From Bacteroidales bacterium (lineage in GTDB: Bacteria; Bacteroidota; Bacteroidia; Bacteroidales; Bacteroidaceae): a stretch of DNA of 40,692 bases. The DNA lies in contig SUXT01000016.1 in the NCBI GenBank assembly GCA_015060835.1, positions 1-40,692 on the forward strand. Reading direction: 5' to 3'. The notes beneath the pieces are model-generated. The model did no database searches. It saw only the letters and a list, made by a program, of their open reading frames with translations, and had not been told where the DNA came from. The position numbers were made by a program, and so were the translations under genes. Of the stretch, positions 8,272 to 17,253 are shown piece by piece (within the stretch, counting starts at the first letter, position 1; every line of letters starts with the position of its first letter).

Positions 8272-9396
8272 TTTTTCAAACAACTCTGCAACTTCCTTCA
8301 GATGCTTGATTATCGGCAGATGCTGGGGGCAGGCGCCTTCGCACTGTCCGCACTCTATGCATTGGCTTGCTTTGCCGAAGGTGCCTGTCAAGCGGTCGTA
8401 ATATTCTCCTTGCGGTGTCCAGAATTTGCCTTTAAGTTCCTGCTTCTCGGCGTTGTAGAGCGAGAAATATTTGGGGATTGCTATGTTTTGCGGGCATCCG
8501 TCGGTGCAGTATGAGCAACCGGTGCATGGGATGGGGATGTTCCTGTTTATTATATCTACAACTGCTTCTACGGCTTTAAGCTCCTTTTCGTCGAGAGGTT
8601 TGAACTCTTTCATGAATGAGCAGTTGTCTTGCATCTGAGCAAGGTTGCTCATGCCGCTGAGTACGATTGCTACGTTGGGCTGTGAGGCGGCGAAACGTAT
8701 TGCCCAAGAGGGGGTGGATGCTTCGGGGTTATGGCTTTTGAGTATGTTTTCTGCTTTTTCGGGCAGGTTGGCGAGTGTGCCGCCCTTTACGGGTTCCATC
8801 ACAAAGACGGGCTTGCCGTGTCTGGTGGCTGTCTCGTAGCATTTGCGCGATTCTATGCCTTTACTCTCCCAATCAAGGTAGTTTATTTGTAATTGCACAA
8901 ATTCGAATTCGGGGTGCTCGGTAAGCACTTTGTCGAGCATTTCGGCATTGTCGTGGAACGAGAAGCCTATGTGTTTTACAAGTCCTTTTCTCTTCTTTTC
9001 GGCTATCCATTCGAAGCAGTCGAATTTGTTGTAGGCCTTGTAACTGTCGAAGCCTATGTCGTGCAACAGATAGTAGTCGAAATATTCTACTCCGGTGTTC
9101 TCCAACTGTTGGTTGAAGATGCGGTCTCTGTCCTCCTTCTCCTTGATGAACATGTAGTGGAGTTTGGTAGTGAGGGTGTATGCTTCGCGCGGGTATCTTT
9201 TTGTGAGTATCTCCTTTACGGCTTTTTCGCTTTTAAAACCGCAGTACATCCATGCGGTGTCGAAGTAGGTGTATCCTTCGGCGATGAAGTGGTCGACCAT
9301 GCGTTTGCTCTCTTCGAGGTCTATGCTGCTTTGTTTGTCGGGGTCGGTGAGCGGCAGGCGCATCAGTCCGAAGCCTAATTTTCGTTTCATTTCCAT
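8266..9396 (-). CDS. Aldo/keto reductase with C-terminal ferredoxin-like domain
   Basis: A 376-residue fusion. The N-terminal two-thirds is an aldo/keto reductase barrel: FGLMRLPL at the start, YFDTAWMY with the catalytic Asp/Tyr region, and LLHDIG with the catalytic-pocket His. The C-terminus has two cysteine clusters typical of 2[4Fe-4S] domains, CxxCxxCxxxCP at about 291-302 and again at 346-357. This is a common Bacteroidetes/Firmicutes class of putative iron-sulfur oxidoreductase; the substrate is unknown. The ATG at 9396 is preceded by AGAAGGAG, an unusually good ribosome site for this genome, and was preferred to an upstream ATG at 9447 lying in the pfkA terminator. The final Tyr codon and TAG stop are contributed by the MITE terminal repeat at 8257-8271. 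Confidence 0.9.
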   Translation of the reverse strand: MEMKRKLGFGLMRLPLTDPDKQSSIDLEESKRMVDHFIAEGYTYFDTAWMYCGFKSEKAVKEILTKRYPREAYTLTTKLHYMFIKEKEDRDRIFNQQLENTGVEYFDYYLLHDIGFDSYKAYNKFDCFEWIAEKKRKGLVKHIGFSFHDNAEMLDKVLTEHPEFEFVQLQINYLDWESKGIESRKCYETATRHGKPVFVMEPVKGGTLANLPEKAENILKSHNPEASTPSWAIRFAASQPNVAIVLSGMSNLAQMQDNCSFMKEFKPLDEKELKAVEAVVDIINRNIPIPCTGCSYCTDGCPQNIAIPKYFSLYNAEKQELKGKFWTPQGEYYDRLTGTFGKASQCIECGQCEGACPQHLPIIKHLKEVAELFEKY

Positions 9397-9410
9397 AGTT
9401 TCTCCTTCTA

Positions 9411-9455
9411 TAAAAATAGTTGCTCCTATTGTCTGCGTATGGGACAATAGGAGCA
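9411..9455 (-). terminator. Rho-independent terminator of pfkA
   Basis: A perfect 13-bp stem (9421-9433 with 9443-9455, arm TGCTCCTATTGTC) encloses a 9-nt loop. On the minus strand it is followed by a U-rich stretch (CTATTTTTAT). It lies 11 bp after the pfkA stop and ends the porQ-cmk-ispH-pfkA run. Because the reductase ATG is only 25 bp beyond the stem, read-through could also make it an attenuator. Confidence 0.85.
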
Positions 9456-9466
9456 GAATGTTTGTT

Positions 9467-10453
9467 CTATGATGCCATGATTTCTTGTGCTCTCACTACA
9501 TCCTTATCCAAAGGTTTGTCATCCTTTATTGCTTTTGTGAAGGGGATGTAGACAATTTCGTTGTTTCTAAGGCCTACCATGATGTTTCTCTGTCCTTCGA
9601 GCAGTGATTCGATGGCTGCCACTCCCAGTCGGCTGGCGAGGATGCGGTCGCTTGCTGTGGGGCTGCCGCCTCGTTGCAGGTAGCCGAGGATTGAGACACG
9701 GACATCAAGCTCGGGGAATTTCTGGCGCATGTTTTCTGCTACCTCCATGATGTTGTAGTCCTTTTCGCGACCTTCGGCAAAGAGTACAATACTGCTGCTC
9801 TTGGTGCGGCGCAGACCGTTGGAGATGAATTGTGTTATCTTCTCGAACTCGGGGTCTATTTCGGGGAGCACGCATGCTTCGGCTCCTGTGGCTATTGTAC
9901 CGTTGAGGGCGAGGAAGCCGGCGTCGCGTCCCATTACTTCTACTATGAAGAGACGCTCGTGTGACGATGCTGTGTCGCGGATTTTGTCGATGCACTCCAT
10001 GATGGTGTTCAGGGCGGTGTCGTATCCTATGGTGGTGTCTGTTCCGTAGAGGTCGTTGTCGATGGTGCCGGGCAGGGCTATGCAGGGGATGTCGAATTCC
10101 TTGGCAAGGCTGTAGGCACCTGTGATGGAGCCGTCGCCGCCGATTACTACGAGTGCGTCAATCTCCTCTTTCTGCATAGTCTCGAAGGCGGTTGCACGTC
10201 CCTCCTTTGTCTTGAATTCGGGACAGCGGCTTGTCTTGAGAATGGTTCCTCCGCGTTGTATGATGTTGCTTACGTCTTCTGTCTTGAACTCTTTTATCTC
10301 TCCTGTTATAAGGCCTTTGTAGCCGCGGTAGATTGCTTTTACCTTGAGACCGTGATAGATGCCGGCGCGCGTAACGGCGCGGATGGCTGCGTTCATACCG
10401 GGAGCGTCACCTCCGGATGTGAGTATTCCGACGCATTTTATTTCTTTTGCCAT
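9467..10453 (-). CDS. pfkA: ATP-dependent 6-phosphofructokinase
   Basis: The 328-residue protein phosphorylates fructose 6-phosphate in glycolysis. The N-terminal [14 protein letters not shown] binds nucleotide. GGDGS (residues 105-109) and PGTIDND (128-134, catalytic Asp D132 region) show the ATP-using type; pyrophosphate-dependent enzymes carry GGDD and PKTIDND instead. [12 protein letters not shown] and [14 protein letters not shown] are further substrate-site motifs. Length equals the usual bacterial PfkA. It starts 12 bp after ispH and is the last gene of the porQ-cmk-ispH-pfkA cluster, ended by a strong hairpin. Confidence 0.96.
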   Translation of the reverse strand: MAKEIKCVGILTSGGDAPGMNAAIRAVTRAGIYHGLKVKAIYRGYKGLITGEIKEFKTEDVSNIIQRGGTILKTSRCPEFKTKEGRATAFETMQKEEIDALVVIGGDGSITGAYSLAKEFDIPCIALPGTIDNDLYGTDTTIGYDTALNTIMECIDKIRDTASSHERLFIVEVMGRDAGFLALNGTIATGAEACVLPEIDPEFEKITQFISNGLRRTKSSSIVLFAEGREKDYNIMEVAENMRQKFPELDVRVSILGYLQRGGSPTASDRILASRLGVAAIESLLEGQRNIMVGLRNNEIVYIPFTKAIKDDKPLDKDVVRAQEIMAS

Positions 10454-10465
10454 AGTATGTAAAGT

Positions 10466-11341
10466 TTATATGTTGTTCTTGTGGTCGTATATTGCCTGCT
10501 TGCACTCTTCCATCAGCCATTTGGGGGTGGAGGTGGCTCCGCAGATTCCTACTGATTCTACGCCTTCGAGCAATGAGAAGTCTATTTCCGAAGCACTCTC
10601 TACCTGATGGGTGTTGGGGTTTACACGCTTGCACTCGTTGTAGAGTATCTTGCCGTTGGAACTTTTGCGGCCGCAGACGAATATTATAAGTTCGTGGGAA
10701 CTGGCAAAGTCGCTTATGCCCTTCATGCGGTTGGCTACCTGGCGGCAGACGGTGTCGTAGGATTCGAATCTCTTTTCGGGAGATATGTACTCCTTTACCG
10801 CTTCAGTGAGTTGTCTGTAGCCTTCGAGCGATTTTGTGGTCTGTGAATAGAGGTAGGTGTCTTTCTCCTTGTCGAGCTTCTCTATTTGTGTGGGGGATTC
10901 CACTACGATGGCGTTGCCGTGTGTCTGCCCCACAAGACCGAGTACTTCGGCATGTCCCGATTGGCCGTAGATGACTATCTGGCGCTCTTCGCCGATGCTG
11001 CTTTCCCATTTCTGCTTTATGCGCTGCTGCAGTTTGAGCACTACAGGGCAGGTGGCATCAATCAGTTGCAGGTTGTTCTCTTTGGCGATGGAATATGTTT
11101 CGGGCGGTTCGCCGTGGGCTCTCAGCAATACCTTTGCACCACGCAGTTTGCGGTACTCTTCGTGGTCGATGGTTACAAGTCCGAGCCGCTTGAGCCTTTC
11201 GCACTCTATGCCGTTGTGCACAATGTCGCCGAGGCAGTAGAGGGTGTCGCTGCTGTTTTTCAGCTCCTCTTCCGCCTTTTTTATGGCTGTGGTTACTCCG
11301 AAGCAGAAACCTGAATTTTCGTCTATCTCTACCTTTATCAT
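10466..11341 (-). CDS. ispH: 4-hydroxy-3-methylbut-2-enyl diphosphate reductase
   Basis: A 291-residue IspH (LytB), the last enzyme of the non-mevalonate isoprenoid pathway, producing IPP and DMAPP with an iron-sulfur cluster. The three conserved cysteines are visible: C13 in SGFCFGV, C98 in DATCPVV and C199 in [10 protein letters not shown]. Conserved histidines include H42 (IVHNG) and H76 (AHGEPP). Its start overlaps the cmk stop in an ATGA, so the two are translationally coupled. The prenyl synthase at 14208 uses its products. Length is normal for the short form without the S1 fusion. Confidence 0.96.
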   Translation of the reverse strand: MIKVEIDENSGFCFGVTTAIKKAEEELKNSSDTLYCLGDIVHNGIECERLKRLGLVTIDHEEYRKLRGAKVLLRAHGEPPETYSIAKENNLQLIDATCPVVLKLQQRIKQKWESSIGEERQIVIYGQSGHAEVLGLVGQTHGNAIVVESPTQIEKLDKEKDTYLYSQTTKSLEGYRQLTEAVKEYISPEKRFESYDTVCRQVANRMKGISDFASSHELIIFVCGRKSSNGKILYNECKRVNPNTHQVESASEIDFSLLEGVESVGICGATSTPKWLMEECKQAIYDHKNNI

Positions 11342-12027
11342 TCTGCGGTGCGTTGTTTGAACTGTTCTTTAAGCCATTCGAGCTGTCCTTCGATGGTCAT
11401 TTCGCTGTTGTCGAGCAGCAGGGCGTCTTCGGCTTGTCTCAGGGGACTTACTTCGCGTGTGCGGTCTATGTGGTCGCGCTCTATCACATTTGCGAGAATG
11501 TCGTTGTAGTCGGGGTTGTCGCCACGTGCCACAAGTTCGTCGTAGCGTCTCTTGGCGCGTACTTCGGCGCTTGCGGTTACAAATACTTTAAGCTCGGCAT
11601 CGGGGAATACTGTCGTGCCTATGTCGCGGCCGTCCATTACAATGCCTTTTGCCTTGCCCATTTCGCGCTGTTGCTCTATGAGGGCGGCGCGGACGAAGTC
11701 CAGTGCTGCCACGTGGCTCACCTGTTGCGATACTTCGAGGGAACGTATCTCTTTTTCAACGTTTACACCGTTGAGGTATGTTATGGAGTTTTTGGTCTCT
11801 TCGTCGGCGCAGAATGTTATCTTGATGTTGCCTATTTCTTCGCGCAGGCGCTCCTTGTCTATGCCTTCGGCTGTTATTATGCCGTTCTGCATGGAGTAGA
11901 GGGCGACGGCGCGGTACATTGCACCACTGTCGAAGTAGAGGTAGCCTATGTTGCGTGCAAGTGCTTTTGCCATAGTGCTCTTTCCGCACGATGAGTAGCC
12001 GTCTATTGCTATTGTAATTTTTTTCAT
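11338..12027 (-). CDS. cmk: Cytidylate kinase
   Basis: A 229-residue kinase that phosphorylates CMP and dCMP. The P-loop GYSSCGKST is at residues 9-17, following the IAID strand. [12 protein letters not shown] (NMP-binding and lid approach) and the arginine-rich RAKRRYDEL segment are characteristic. Its stop overlaps the ispH start by 4 bp. It begins just downstream of porQ, giving the porQ-cmk-ispH-pfkA order that I associate with Bacteroidetes. No unusual feature. Confidence 0.95.
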   Translation of the reverse strand: MKKITIAIDGYSSCGKSTMAKALARNIGYLYFDSGAMYRAVALYSMQNGIITAEGIDKERLREEIGNIKITFCADEETKNSITYLNGVNVEKEIRSLEVSQQVSHVAALDFVRAALIEQQREMGKAKGIVMDGRDIGTTVFPDAELKVFVTASAEVRAKRRYDELVARGDNPDYNDILANVIERDHIDRTREVSPLRQAEDALLLDNSEMTIEGQLEWLKEQFKQRTAE

Positions 12028-12032
12028 GGTGT

Positions 12033-13013
12033 TTATAATGAATATGATACGTTAAACATGAATGATGATGAGGATACGTGCAGTTTGCTGTACGATGCTC
12101 CTATTTTTACTCTCTTTACCGATAGGTTGGCACCTGCTGTGATGCCGTCCCATTTACTGCCTGCCACGGATAGCTCCTGAGACATGCGGTAGTTGTATCC
12201 GAGTGATACCTGAAAATTGTCGCCCAATAACAGATCGGCTCCGAAGTGGGCATGTTTCAGCACTATTTCGCTGAAATTATCCTCGCTGCCATCGGCATTG
12301 TAGAAGTGCTCCTTGCTCCAGTGGTTGAGGTCGGTAAGCGTTACAGAGACGCGGATGGGGGCATGTGCGAGGCGCTTGGTGAAGCCCAGTTGCAGGTCGA
12401 TGGGCATCTTTTCGGTCTTGTCGTCGAATGCCTTTACCTGTCCGCCCAGATTGCATAATGCAAGTGAGGCTGAAAAGTCGCTCTCCTCATTGTAATAGTT
12501 GAGTCCGAGGTCTACGCCTAAGGCTACAGAATTGTAGCTTTCGTATTCTGCGGTGATGAATTTGCCCGAAACGCCGCCGCTGATGCGGTCGCTGAGCAGA
12601 TAACTGTACATTATCTTTATCTCGATGTCCTTTGCGTCGAAGCTGCCGGTTGCGTTGTTGTCCTCGTCGTATCCGTCGAATGAACCGTAATCCACGTATC
12701 GTGCGGCAACGGCTCCGGCCGAGCGCTCGCCGAACACTTTGTTGAACATGGCTCCTGCAACCTTACTGTCGGTTATGTATGTCATGTAGTTGAGACTCAG
12801 CGTCTTGTCGGTGGTGTTTATGAGCAGTGCCGGGTTGTGGTAGGCAAGTGTGAGGTCGTCTTCGATGAGTGAAATGTTGTTCCCGCCGTGTGCTGCCGCG
12901 TGTGCCGAGAAGGGCAGGCGCAGGAAATTGAAGACGGAACTTCCGTCCTGTGCCATAGCTGCATACGACAATACCATCGTTACTATTATTAATAATATCC
13001 TTTTATATTGCAT
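12033..13013 (-). CDS. porQ: Type IX secretion system protein PorQ
   Basis: A 326-residue outer-membrane protein. Residues 1-21 are a signal peptide ([17 protein letters not shown]). The mature part starts with the PorV/PorQ family segment: [19 protein letters not shown] followed by a [13 protein letters not shown] motif, then many alternating beta strands. PorQ works with PorU/PorV/PorZ at the cell surface in the attachment step of type IX secretion. The ATG at 13013 was used because an earlier in-frame ATG (13052) overlaps the promoter-like sequence at 13050-13076. No other secretion genes are in the window, which is normal for this scattered system. Confidence 0.88.
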   Translation of the reverse strand: MQYKRILLIIVTMVLSYAAMAQDGSSVFNFLRLPFSAHAAAHGGNNISLIEDDLTLAYHNPALLINTTDKTLSLNYMTYITDSKVAGAMFNKVFGERSAGAVAARYVDYGSFDGYDEDNNATGSFDAKDIEIKIMYSYLLSDRISGGVSGKFITAEYESYNSVALGVDLGLNYYNEESDFSASLALCNLGGQVKAFDDKTEKMPIDLQLGFTKRLAHAPIRVSVTLTDLNHWSKEHFYNADGSEDNFSEIVLKHAHFGADLLLGDNFQVSLGYNYRMSQELSVAGSKWDGITAGANLSVKRVKIGASYSKLHVSSSSFMFNVSYSL

Positions 13014-13049
13014 CGTTGAAATATGTGTTGTAATCCATACCGTGATAGG

Positions 13050-13076
13050 CAAAGATATTTGCGAAGATAGTGCAAG
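13050..13076 (-). promoter_or_regulatory. porQ upstream promoter-like region
   Basis: On the minus strand TATCTTTG (13050-13057) matches the -7 consensus. Just upstream lies TCGGCTTGCACTATCTT (13063-13079), which also contains a TAnnTT-type box. That 17-nt string occurs identically at the end of the repeat hairpin at 20386-20402, suggesting that a repeat-derived sequence serves as, or resembles, this promoter. Box spacing is not ideal. Confidence 0.45.
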
Positions 13077-13303
13077 CCGAGCGAAATACCAAACTTGATT
13101 GACGCTTTTAGAAAATCTTTCAAAAATAAGTGTTGTAAATAGCTATAACTTCCGAAAAAAAATATACCTTTGCACTGCAATAGCTGCAGGAGTTTATTTT
13201 TTGGTTATCTTTGCAAAAAAAGAGGGTGAATATCGCAAAATACTCCCTTTTTTTATAATTTTTGAATTATTTTTAATTGAAAATCAAAAAAAGAGAAAAA
13301 TTC

Positions 13304-13336
13304 TCTGCGGATATAGAAAAATATTGTTTATTTTTG
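13304..13336 (+). promoter_or_regulatory. Likely promoter of tonB-like gene
   Basis: TATTTTTG (13329-13336) matches the Bacteroidetes -7 box, with a TCTG (13304-13307) 21 bp upstream as weak -33 partner. Transcription would begin about 25 bp before the ATG at 13366. Two other -7-like boxes lie farther upstream (TACCTTTG at 13165-13172 and TATCTTTG at 13206-13213) in this 352-bp AT-rich gap, which otherwise holds no gene. Confidence 0.5.
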
Positions 13337-13365
13337 CCCAATAGAAAATAAATAAAAATAACATA

Positions 13366-14097
13366 ATGGACAACAAAAGCAAATTACAGGAAAACGCGAA
13401 TGAGATTCTCGAGGTAAAAAAGAGCCCTAAGGCCAACCTTGAGAAAAACAAAAGTACATGGCTTCTGATAGGCTATATACTCGTATTCGCTACTTTGTTT
13501 GTGGCTTTCGAGTGGACAGCCACAGAGCGTAAGGAGACAGGTGAAATTGTCAGCGCAGGTGTGCTCCTCGAAGAGGAGGTGATGATTCCCATCACTTTGC
13601 CCGAAAAGAAGGTGGTTCCCCCTCCCCCCGAAGCTAAGCAGATTACTGATGCTCTCGAAATCGTAGAGGACGACGCCGACATCCAGGAGACAGAGATTAT
13701 CTCTGTTGAGGACCAGGGTGAGGTTGTAGAAATCAACGAGAACATGAACATCGTGGTAGAGGAACTTCCCGAAGAGGAGACAATCTACAACGTGGTAGAG
13801 GATCAGCCCGAGTTCCCCGGTGGTATGCAGGCTTTGATGAAGTACCTCAAGGACAACATCAAGTACCCCAGCATCAGCCGTCAGAACAACTCACAGGGTC
13901 GTGCATACATCAACTTCGTTGTAAACACCGACGGTTCAATCACCGATGTTGAGGTAATGAAGAGTACCAACGATGTATATCTCGATAAAGAGGCTGTTCG
14001 CGTGGTATCTGCAATGCCCAAATGGAAGCCCGGTCGTCAGCAAGGTAAGACCGTACGCGTAAAGTATACACTGCCTGTAATGTTCAGATTGCAGTAA
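13366..14097 (+). CDS. TonB family energy transducer
   Basis: A 243-residue protein with one membrane segment (about residues 31-49) after a lysine-rich cytosolic start. A long periplasmic acidic and proline-containing linker follows (PPPPEAKQ and many Glu/Asp, about 60-145). The C-terminal TonB_C domain (about 148-243) includes EFPGGMQALMKYL, GRAYINFVV and MPKWKPGRQQGK. Such proteins pass proton-motive energy from ExbB/ExbD to outer-membrane transporters of the SusC type. No exbBD genes lie nearby. The gene stands alone between a 352-bp promoter gap and a hairpin terminator. The linker is more acidic than classical proline-lysine TonB linkers, which is common in Bacteroidetes. Confidence 0.9.
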   Translation: MDNKSKLQENANEILEVKKSPKANLEKNKSTWLLIGYILVFATLFVAFEWTATERKETGEIVSAGVLLEEEVMIPITLPEKKVVPPPPEAKQITDALEIVEDDADIQETEIISVEDQGEVVEINENMNIVVEELPEEETIYNVVEDQPEFPGGMQALMKYLKDNIKYPSISRQNNSQGRAYINFVVNTDGSITDVEVMKSTNDVYLDKEAVRVVSAMPKWKPGRQQGKTVRVKYTLPVMFRLQ

Positions 14098-14114
14098 AAT
14101 AGAGATACATGACC

Positions 14115-14150
14115 GGGAGGCTGCAAAGTTTTGTAGCCTCTCGTTTTTTT
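14115..14150 (+). terminator. Terminator after tonB-like gene
   Basis: GAGGCTGCAA (14117-14126) pairs with TTGTAGCCTC (14131-14140) with one G-U pair and a 4-nt loop, followed by a run of seven T at 14144-14150. It starts 18 bp after the stop codon. Confidence 0.8.
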
Positions 14151-14207
14151 ATAGTGTCTTAGATTCTAAATTCTAAATATTACCAACCATATAATAACAT
14201 ACCATTT

Positions 14208-15182
14208 ATGTATAGCTGGGAAGAATTACGCAACAAAGTAAACAACTTTATATCAGAACTGAAGTATGCCCGCGAACCGCTTGCATTGTACGCCCCCATC
14301 ATCTACACACTCGAACAAGGAGGCAAGCGAGTGCGTCCGGTGGCATTGCTCATGGCATACAACCTCTATAAAGAAGATGTGGAACAAGTTCTCTATCCCG
14401 CAGTGGCAATGGAGACCTACCACAACTACACCCTCCTCCACGACGATGTGATGGACAAGGCAGATGTTCGCAGAGGAATGCCTACCGTATGGAAGAAGTG
14501 GGGCGAGAACGAAGCCATTCTTTCCGGTGATACAATGTTTGTGCTTGCATACGAATTCCTTTCGCACGTCGACAGCGACAAGTTGCCCGCAGCCCTTGCT
14601 CTCTTCAACGAAATGGCAAAGGAGATAGGCGAAGGACAGCAGTACGACATGGAGTTCGAGAAGAGAAACGATGTGAAGGAGGAGGAGTATATAAATATGA
14701 TACGCCTGAAGACCTCTGTCCTCATAGCAAACTGTATGAAGCTGGGTGCAATGCTTGCAGGAGCAAGCAAGGAGGATGCCGAAAACCTCTACCGTTACGG
14801 TGTAACTGTAGGTCTTGCCTTTCAGTTGCAGGACGACCTCCTCGATGTCTATGGCGACCCGAAGGTCTTCGGTAAGAAGATAGGTGGCGACATCTGCTGC
14901 AACAAGAAGACATTCCTTTTGATAAATGCCCTTGAACAGGCTTCGCCCGAGCAGCGTCGCGAAATGGAGCAGTGGATGGCTCAGGAAGAGTTTGATGCAG
15001 ATGCAAAAATCAAATACTTCACCTCACTCTACAACACTCTGGGAATACGCAGACAGTGTGAAGAGAAAATTGCAACCCTCTTTGCCGAATGTGACAGCTA
15101 CCTCGATGCAGTCTCTGTGCCCGCCGAGCGCAAGAGCGTCATCAAGAGCTTTGCCGACTCATTGCTCAACAGAATACATTGA
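14208..15182 (+). CDS. Polyprenyl (short-chain isoprenyl) diphosphate synthase
   Basis: A 324-residue trans-isoprenyl diphosphate synthase that condenses IPP onto allylic diphosphates. The first aspartate-rich motif is DDVMD at residues 79-83; the second is DDLLD in FQLQDDLLDVYG. GGKRVRP near residues 38-44 is the IPP-binding segment. A tyrosine lies five residues before the first motif. In this family a bulky residue there tends to limit chain length, so a C15-C20 product is more likely than a long-chain quinone precursor (inference). It opens a closely packed plus-strand run that continues to the S9 peptidase. Confidence 0.9.
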   Translation: MYSWEELRNKVNNFISELKYAREPLALYAPIIYTLEQGGKRVRPVALLMAYNLYKEDVEQVLYPAVAMETYHNYTLLHDDVMDKADVRRGMPTVWKKWGENEAILSGDTMFVLAYEFLSHVDSDKLPAALALFNEMAKEIGEGQQYDMEFEKRNDVKEEEYINMIRLKTSVLIANCMKLGAMLAGASKEDAENLYRYGVTVGLAFQLQDDLLDVYGDPKVFGKKIGGDICCNKKTFLLINALEQASPEQRREMEQWMAQEEFDADAKIKYFTSLYNTLGIRRQCEEKIATLFAECDSYLDAVSVPAERKSVIKSFADSLLNRIH

Positions 15183-15188
15183 TAGTCG

Positions 15189-15911
15189 ATGCCATACAGG
15201 AGATTACCCAATACCGACCGCGCCCGAATGCGTGCGTTGAAGATGGCTGTCGACAGCTGTGTGCAGGGTGGAGTGTATACAAATACCCTGAAGCACAACA
15301 CATATTCCCGGGCAAAGACAATGCTCGAGAGGCTTACGCGTGCCGTGGAGGCATATACCAAATCTGTTTCGGAGCAATCGTCCAAGCGTAGCAATGCCCG
15401 CTACGAAGCAGCATATAAGAAGGCGCGTATGTATGTGATGCATTTCCTCCAGGTCTTTTCGATGGCTGTCATGCGCGAGGAGATACCACGTGCCAAGCGT
15501 GCATACTACGGACTTCCTGTCGATGACGATTCACTGCCTACGATAATCCCCGAAAGTGCAGTCCTTGAATGGAGCCGCAAGATAGCGGATGGTGAAAGAA
15601 AGCGCCAGGGAGAGGGTGGAGTGCCCATCTACAACCCCACGATGGGGCGAGTGGCAGTAGCCTGCGACATCTTCAAGGATATGTACGAACGCCAGCGCAG
15701 ATTGCAGGAGGCAACAGCCGAAGCTCTTGCATCGGTCGCTGCATTGCGCCCCGAATGTGACAGGATAATCTTCGATGTGTGGCAGGAGATTGAGGAGAAA
15801 TTCGCCACTCTCACAGGCGACGATAGAATAAAGAAATGCTCCGAGTACGGCATTATATACTACACCCGCCCCGACAGAAAGAAAAGCCCTCAGAAGAGCG
15901 ACAATGAATAG
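15189..15911 (+). CDS. Conserved-type hypothetical protein, helical
   Basis: A 240-residue, Arg/Lys/Ala-rich protein without signal peptide or membrane segments. It appears almost entirely alpha-helical: long amphipathic stretches such as RAKTMLERLTRAVEAYTK and a central MHFLQVFSMAVMREE. I believe the N-terminal PYRRLPNTD pattern is conserved in Bacteroidales, but I know no function for it. It starts 6 bp after the prenyl synthase and overlaps tatD by 8 bp, so it is firmly in the operon and translationally coupled. An all-helical, DNA- or RNA-associated role is possible but unsupported. Confidence 0.75.
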   Translation: MPYRRLPNTDRARMRALKMAVDSCVQGGVYTNTLKHNTYSRAKTMLERLTRAVEAYTKSVSEQSSKRSNARYEAAYKKARMYVMHFLQVFSMAVMREEIPRAKRAYYGLPVDDDSLPTIIPESAVLEWSRKIADGERKRQGEGGVPIYNPTMGRVAVACDIFKDMYERQRRLQEATAEALASVAALRPECDRIIFDVWQEIEEKFATLTGDDRIKKCSEYGIIYYTRPDRKKSPQKSDNE

Positions 15912-16680
15912 ATATATAGATACCCACACCCATCTGTTCGTCGAGGATTTCGATGCGGACAGAGAGGAGGCAGTAAGGCGTGCCATAGATGCGGGGGTTA
16001 CAAAACTGTGTCTCCCCTGCATAAGGTCGTCATCCGTAGCTTCCATCATGCAGATGTGTGCCGACTATCCGGGAATCTGCTTCCCTATGGTAGGTCTGCA
16101 CCCTACCGATGTTGATGCAGACAGCGACAGCGAACTGCGCACCCTCAAACAGATACTCGACAGTCGCACTGACATCATAGCCGTGGGAGAGGTGGGGATA
16201 GATCTCTATTGGGACACCACATACCGCGACAGACAGATAGAGGTGTTCGAAACACAGATAGCATGGGCACGCGAAAAGTGCCTGCCACTTGTCATACACT
16301 CACGCAATGCTTTCGACGACCTGCTCGATACACTTACACGTTGCCGTGCGCATGAACTGACAGGGGTCTTCCATTGTTATTCGGGAGACGAGGAGCAGTT
16401 GGGCGCTCTGGCGCGTTTCGAGGGCTTCATGTTCGGTGTAGGCGGAGTGGTAACATACAAAAAATCCAATCTCCCCGACCTTCTGCGGCGTTTGCCACTC
16501 GAAAGGGTGCTGCTCGAAACAGACTCTCCCTATCTTGCGCCTGTCCCCCGTCGTGGCAAACGCAACGAGAGTGCCTATATTCCATATATAGCCGAACGCG
16601 TGGCGCAGATATACGGCACCACAGTAGAGAATGTTGCTGCCGTAACTACAGCAAATGCCGAGCGGCTCTTTTCTATCTGA
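15904..16680 (+). CDS. tatD: TatD family metal-dependent hydrolase
   Basis: A 258-residue TIM-barrel nuclease of the TatD family. Metal-binding motifs are in order: DTHTHLF (residues 5-11), GEVGIDLYW with the bridging Glu, VIHSRNA, VFHCYSG and ETDSPYL near residue 203. These enzymes act as 3'-to-5' exonucleases or DNases in repair and turnover. The gene overlaps the preceding hypothetical by 8 bp. The cytosolic protein has normal length. Paralogues such as YcfH/YjjV share all the motifs, so the exact subtype is not determined. Confidence 0.92.
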   Translation: MNRYIDTHTHLFVEDFDADREEAVRRAIDAGVTKLCLPCIRSSSVASIMQMCADYPGICFPMVGLHPTDVDADSDSELRTLKQILDSRTDIIAVGEVGIDLYWDTTYRDRQIEVFETQIAWAREKCLPLVIHSRNAFDDLLDTLTRCRAHELTGVFHCYSGDEEQLGALARFEGFMFGVGGVVTYKKSNLPDLLRRLPLERVLLETDSPYLAPVPRRGKRNESAYIPYIAERVAQIYGTTVENVAAVTTANAERLFSI

Positions 16681-16724
16681 TATATGCCGTTTGATATCAC
16701 TATCCGACAACACCCATTACCGAT

Positions 16725-17237
16725 ATGAACACCATCCATCTTGCAAAGTATGAGTCTCCGGTGGGCACATTGCTTCTCGGTTCATTTGCCGATAGACTCA
16801 TCATGTGCGATTGGTGTACCGGTGGACGTAGTGAAGCAACCTTGCGCAAGCTCTCTGCATACTTCTCTGCCACGTCTGTTTCATACACCCCATCGGAGAA
16901 TATTGTGCGGGCAACAGCTGAACTCGATGAATATTTCAGAGGAGAGCGCAAAGGCTTCGGAGTGCCGCTCCTATTCTCTGGCACCACTTTCCGGCATCAG
17001 GTGATGGAGCAACTGCAGAGCATCCCCTACGGAGAGACAATCTCCTACATTGAACTTGCCCGCAGGGTGGGGCGACCTCGCGCGGTGCGGGCAACAGCCA
17101 CGGCTGTAGCATCTAATCCGCTGTCGATTTTTCTGCCATGCCACAGGGTGGTGGCAAGCAATGGGGCGCTTGCCGGCTATGCCGGAGGATTGGAGGCGAA
17201 GAAAAAAATCTTACAACTCGAAAAAAGCTTCTTGTGA
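16725..17237 (+). CDS. ogt: Methylated-DNA-protein-cysteine methyltransferase
   Basis: The 170-residue protein repairs O6-methylguanine by irreversible transfer of the alkyl group to its own cysteine. The acceptor is C139 in LPCHRVV. The helix-turn-helix DNA-binding segment lies at about 102-132 (PYGETISYIELARRVGRPRAV), with the arginine that flips the base. The C-terminal GYAGGLEAKKKIL is also diagnostic. It follows tatD after 44 bp and precedes the haemolysin-III-like gene by 16 bp. No Ada-type regulatory domain is present. Confidence 0.94.
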   Translation: MNTIHLAKYESPVGTLLLGSFADRLIMCDWCTGGRSEATLRKLSAYFSATSVSYTPSENIVRATAELDEYFRGERKGFGVPLLFSGTTFRHQVMEQLQSIPYGETISYIELARRVGRPRAVRATATAVASNPLSIFLPCHRVVASNGALAGYAGGLEAKKKILQLEKSFL

Positions 17238-17253
17238 ACGAAAAAAATATAAT

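Noticed and set aside
9467-10453. Pyrophosphate-dependent phosphofructokinase
   Set aside because: GGDGS and PGTIDND mark the ATP type.
13099-13344. 81-codon frame upstream of the tonB-like gene
   Set aside because: AT-rich promoter region with several TAnnTTTG boxes; the translation is low-complexity.
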